Shown here piece after piece: positions 59,666 to 64,000 of a DNA stretch of 64,000 bases. The position numbers and the translations under genes were made by a program. Numbering within the stretch: the first letter of the stretch is position 1; the number at the start of each line of letters is the position of its first letter. The DNA comes from Pascua guehoae (Eukaryota; Basidiomycota; Tremellomycetes; Trichosporonales; Trichosporonaceae), in assembly GCA_001600415.1 (NCBI GenBank), contig BCJX01000005.1:74029-138028 (forward strand). Direction: 5' to 3'. The notes beneath the pieces are model-generated. The model ran no database searches. It saw only the letters and a program-made list of their open reading frames with translations, and was not told the DNA's origin.

Positions 59666-62138
59666 CTAAGCCATACGACGCTTGAGCACCTCGACGCGCT
59701 CCCATGGATAGTCGCCGTTCCACACCTCGCGTCCCAGGACCGAGGTGAGTTTCGGCAGGCCGTCCTGCTCGATCACGAGCGAGGCGGCGACGTTTGCCCA
59801 GATGACGGCTGCGAGTTAGCCAAGTGGGAATGCTACTGGGACACAACCAGGGAGACAACAGAGAGAGGGAGGGATGTTTGCTTGCCCTGCCCTCCTTCCT
59901 ACTCATTGCGGCAAATAAACTGCCCTGTCTCCTTGCTACTCATTGACAGAATGGTATCACCGAGCGCCTCACTCACCCTCGTGCATATCCTTGCCCTCGT
60001 CCAGTGCTGCCATCAGCCCGCCCATGAACGCATTCCCAGCGCCTGTGGGGTCCACGACAGCATTCTCATACCCGACCATGCCGGGCTCCCAAAACGGAGG
60101 CGCCCAGTGCACAACCACAGGTGGGGGCTTTTTGGAGTGCGCGTCATATATCCCTGGTGGCAGATCGGATGTAAGTGCGTAGCAGCATCCAAGGGGTCCC
60201 GCACGGAGGATGACCGCGACGCGCGGTCGCAGGGCGGTGAGTCGTTGCGTTACCCACTCGAGTGTGGCGACCAGGGTGTCGTCGGACGGTTCCGAGATGC
60301 CGAACAGGGCCATTGCCTCCGTGTGGTTGGGACTGGTGTTGGCGTGGTACAGTAACGCTGGGACTGGTGCTTCGGCGGCAGTACAATAACTCACCTCAGC
60401 ACGTCGACGTTGCGTGAAATCTTGATCAACACGTCGAGGTTTTCCGGTACACATGCAGGCTATGGATTAGCACGAGTTTCTTCCATTTCGCCGGCAGAAC
60501 CAACTCACCGGCTCGGGCTCCCAGAGCAACCCGGGTGCCCACCCGCCATCGACTTGCTTGCTGATGGCGGCAATGGCTGCAATAGCCGCATCGGCACGTG
60601 CAGGATAGGACACCAGGTGGAGCCATGTAGGGAGAGGGCTGCCGAAGCGCGAGTCGACAATGTCTCGTGGACCGATCGCCAGTGGCTGGGTGAGGTATTC
60701 AAACCTGGCGTAAGCGTGTGGCAAATGATGGGTGTCCATCTGTCGACATTGGTCTGCACAGACACTGTCGTCGAGCCGCAGTCGTGCAGAGCTATTGTCG
60801 GAGGGGCACATGCCGAGGAGACACCCGAAGTGCACGGGTCCGTTGTGGTCTCCAACACCACCATCAACACGATCAACGCTCACTCACCCTCTCACCTGCC
60901 CGTTATACCTGTTTACGGCTCTGATAGTCCCATGGCCGTCTGTGCGTTGGCGCAGATCCCACATGTCGGCTCCATATGCCTCGAGCGTCAATCGCATATC
61001 TTCCGGCAGCGTATCTGGCGTGTGGTCGACGATCATGCCGAGGCGAGTCGGTGGGAGGAATATACGCGCGCCAATGATGGCTGGAGGTCAGTATGAGCAT
61101 GCATGTCTCGTAATGGTCTGCGTGGGTGTCACCGGTACAGCACGTGCAACATCCTTACAGCGTTGTCGCAGGGGAGGGACGGGAGCGGCTCGCGCTCACC
61201 GACCCCGCGCGGACAAATGTCAATATAGACGAACGCCAAAGAGATGCATTGGGGTTTGCAAGTCAGAACTGAGCGTGCGATCACTTTGGCCGCAGTCACT
61301 GGATCCAAACCAACACCACCAAGACATGGGGCCGAGTAAACAAGTCCCTCAACAGTCGATCGTGGTGACAGTCCGCTCTGCCAGCCCACCATATACTCAG
61401 GCACAGGGCGACTCACCATATGTTCCTGCACCTCCGATCTGCAAGATGAGGTCAGCCTTTTCCTGTGCGACGTCGGTCACGGTCATGTAGTTTACGCATG
61501 TGTTCAACACGCGCTTGCATATTGTTTGGTCGGGCGAGGGGGCATGAGGTCAAGCGCGGGAAGCCAGTATACTGCCTTCGGAGGTGTACGCTGCTGATCT
61601 CCTCCCGAGCGCAATCATGAACACCACACTGCCCCCGAGTATTTTCTTGGACTTGTTCGCTCCCCTCCCCTACTCTCACAGAGCATGTGCGCCCTCGCAT
61701 CTCAGTAGTTCCCCGCCAAAGTACCCTGGTCGAACGCTAACACTTATCAAGATACCACACGCTTTCTCACGGCCTCTGTTCTCCAGATTTCAGGAGCACA
61801 GAGGACGTCATGGATGCCAGTCCGCACCTGGCCAAACGTGCACCTGGACATATTCTCACGACCCAGATGGGCGCGTGATCCATGCTGGTCTCGGATGGCC
61901 GCGAGGTTTTTCGCATCCAGCCCTCGTGACGCTGCCCGGCCCAAACGCACCTGGTCGGGCTTATCGACAGCCACCTCCTTTCCGGCGCGGACCGTCGTGA
62001 ACGTGTCGATGATAAAGCTCTCTGGGCATTAGCATGAGTTGTGCGTCTAGATACAAGTGACCGAGGGGCATTTCTGGAGCTCTGGAGGAGGAGTCGGAGA
62101 CTCACCCAGCGTCACTATGCGTGGCTTGCGGTAGGTCA
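59666..62138 (-). CDS. PfkB-family carbohydrate kinase, Mak32-like
   Basis: Eight exons (62105-62138, 61951-62021, 61417-61438, 60909-61080, 60509-60704, 60395-60459, 59977-60332, 59666-59808) give 352 aa. The ribokinase fold is clear: IVTLGESFIIDTFT, then IGGAGTYAIIGARIFLP (residues 36-52), LGMIVDHTPDTLP, and PfkB signature 2 DPTGAGNAFMGG. The usual catalytic Asp of GAGD is Asn (N287). The same change is recalled for the Mak32 branch, so activity is open. C-terminus ANVAASLVIEQDGLPKLTSV is typical. The first long introns (512 and 336 nt) are unusual beside the others. Substrate unknown. Confidence 0.87.
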
Positions 62139-64000
62139 TGGCGGCGCGGCAGTCGACACCGACACCGGCGGAACAATAACAAAGGGGTCGAGAGTGAGCT
62201 GCGATAGGGAGCACTGCCGGGGATGGATTTTTAAAAGGCGCGTGAGCGATGCGGTGATAGATGTGAGGTGAGGGTGGGCCAATGTGAGAGACAAAAGAGC
62301 AGACGAGGGTAGGTTGGATTGTGAGAAAGGTGTTTGGGGGGCTCACACGAGTTCTGGGCAAGGCGAGAAGCAACCCAGTCCAAGTGGTTCCGAAACAAGA
62401 GCGCCTCCACCACCAACTTTGGGAGCGCGAACGCCCTCCACCGGACACTGACGCGTTTCCTATTACGTAATGAAGATGGAATGATAATGACGTGGGAGGC
62501 ACGTGGGAACATGGCGTATCGGCAGCTGTATCACGTGACTTTTGTGAGGTGCGATAATTTTTAACCGCCCCTCGACGACTTGAGAGACGAGGTCTTGGCA
62601 GACATGAATGATTGCCGGTCCAAGGTGTGGTAGACGCGGCTGTTGGCGGCAAGTGGCCGTCTCTTGGCCCCCCCATGGCATGCCATCCCTTGCCTCGTCT
62701 CCCCCTAGCGTTTCCTCGGGTCCCGGTCCGACCCTAGCACTCGCGTCCTCGTCCCCTCGCGTCTACTGTACATACCTGCTGCAGCCGGATGCAACGAAAA
62801 AATACAGGGACAGAGGTCGACGACAACAACGACGCGGCAAGGGGAGCAGGGCCAAGGGCCACATATCGGCACACCACTACGGCCCGCGTCGACCCGGCGT
62901 GCCCCGGGATCCATCCTGGAGCAGGCTCTGGGGAGTCTTTCCAACCTCTCAAGACTCGAGAGCAGAGCTGGAAAAGATGGCAACGCTGGACATTATTTAG
63001 TACTTGCAAGCGAGCAGGACAGACATTATTGTTGCTCGCGAGCGAGCAAAGCGTTGCATGGGCTTTGGGTTAGTGCTCTGCCGCACGCCACGGCACGGGG
63101 TGCACAGGGCCGACAGGGAGGGTAAGAGCACGTCCGCGAGGCAAAGTTGGGGGCCATGGCGGCAGGGTAAACCATCAAACCACACCAACCCAAAAAAGCC
63201 AATTTTTTTTTTTGTCCTTTGTTCATTATCAGATTGCTGGCAATGTCACTGTGGCTTCATCAGGTACTGTATGCGTACACAGGTACGCAGGCCAGCTTGG
63301 CGGCAGTGCGGCAAATGAAGGGGCTGAGCCATGGACCCTTCGGCCCTACGCAGCCCTGCCGCCATCTGTCCACGGGGGGCAGTGTACACGGGCGGCAAGG
63401 AGAGTTTGCCCGATTTCCCCGCCGGTGCACCGTCAATGTTGGTTGGTATACCGAGCACGCCACTGCCGCGCCCCCAGAGTTTTTTTGATCGATCGCCGCT
63501 GCGGGCCGGAAGCCGCGCGGAGCGGAGGGACGAGGCCGCATGCCGCATGGCCGCAGCATGGCCGCAGCACTGATCAAGAGTCTGGTTACAACTGGAGGGA
63601 CGATATTCATTCTGATCAGCTTGTGCAACATGATGGGCAGATCATGATCTTGCTTGGAATTGGTGGGCGAGCACTTCGAGGTTTATCCGGTTCAACAAGA
63701 TTCACAACAATGTAGCATCGATAATGAGAATCATGCCACGAAAAACCCAATGCCAAATCAGTCTAGAAGTACACACCGCCGTCTAAAAAGAGACGACCTA
63801 GACGACCAGAGGTGACGAACGTGTTCAATCCCAAAAACAAAATGTAATGGTATGAAACCGCACGTGGCCCCGCGCGCAGAGTCTGCCAGGTCGGGTGGCA
63901 TCGCGATGTGTCAAGATGAGTGAGGGGGAGGAAGTGGGGAGGGGTGCCAGACGGCCCTCGGCGTCGCCGTCGGTGGATATGGGGGAAGAGGCGGCGGTCT
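62139..64000. other. Right-end region without a supported gene
   Basis: Holds the PfkB gene promoter (62139-62350). The rest has only short frames. At the very edge, the - strand from 64000 to about 63900 reads Ser/Thr/Pro-rich in one frame (TAASSPISTDGDAEGRLAPL) and could be the 3' end of a gene that lies outside the window; this is not certain. Confidence 0.4.

Overview
The window is nuclear DNA of a basidiomycete yeast. Dense short introns (mostly 34-70 nt, GTNNGT...CTGAC/CTAAC...YAG), GC-rich codons, a urease accessory gene and the ribosomal, cohesin and spliceosomal orthologues point to Tremellomycetes, probably near Trichosporonales. The order is inferred from gene style, not from a database match. 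Gene models below were built by hand from splice signals and reading-frame continuity. Nearly all exon junctions keep frame, and most products have the length usual for their family.

Layout. 0-17.8 kb: a mitochondrial membrane-anchored helical protein, mitochondrial aconitase, head-to-head 40S genes RPS13 and RPS6, an intron-containing tRNA-Lys(CTT), a 16-exon PLP aminotransferase, a small spliced hypothetical gene and a multi-pass membrane protein. 18.8-21.3 kb: an Afi1/DENN-type polarity protein. 21.3-28.4 kb: an accessory region with a small TATA-driven membrane protein and two divergent unrecognised genes. One of these carries a PD-(D/E)XK nuclease-like motif set, and a collapsed decayed duplicate of the locus lies 4 kb away. 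28.4-37.7 kb: an AVT-type amino acid transporter, a sphingoid long-chain-base kinase and the urease accessory protein UreD/Ure4. 37.9-55.7 kb: SMC3 <-> TDP1, RanGAP, SmF <-> NSP1/NUP62, PRP38 <-> NC2beta (<-> marks divergent pairs sharing 290-470 bp promoters). 56.5-62.2 kb: an Mtf2-like mitochondrial RNA factor, a minisatellite cluster, a small mitochondrial-type protein and a Mak32-like PfkB kinase. No convincing gene was found in 62.2-64.0 kb.

Themes. Most genes are housekeeping: TCA cycle, translation, chromosome cohesion and repair, nuclear transport, splicing, transcription. First introns sit on or within a few bases of the start codon in five genes. Long poly(G)/poly(C) runs, some breaking the assembly (N), lie in introns and spacers. 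The lineage-specific part is the 21.3-28.4 kb segment.
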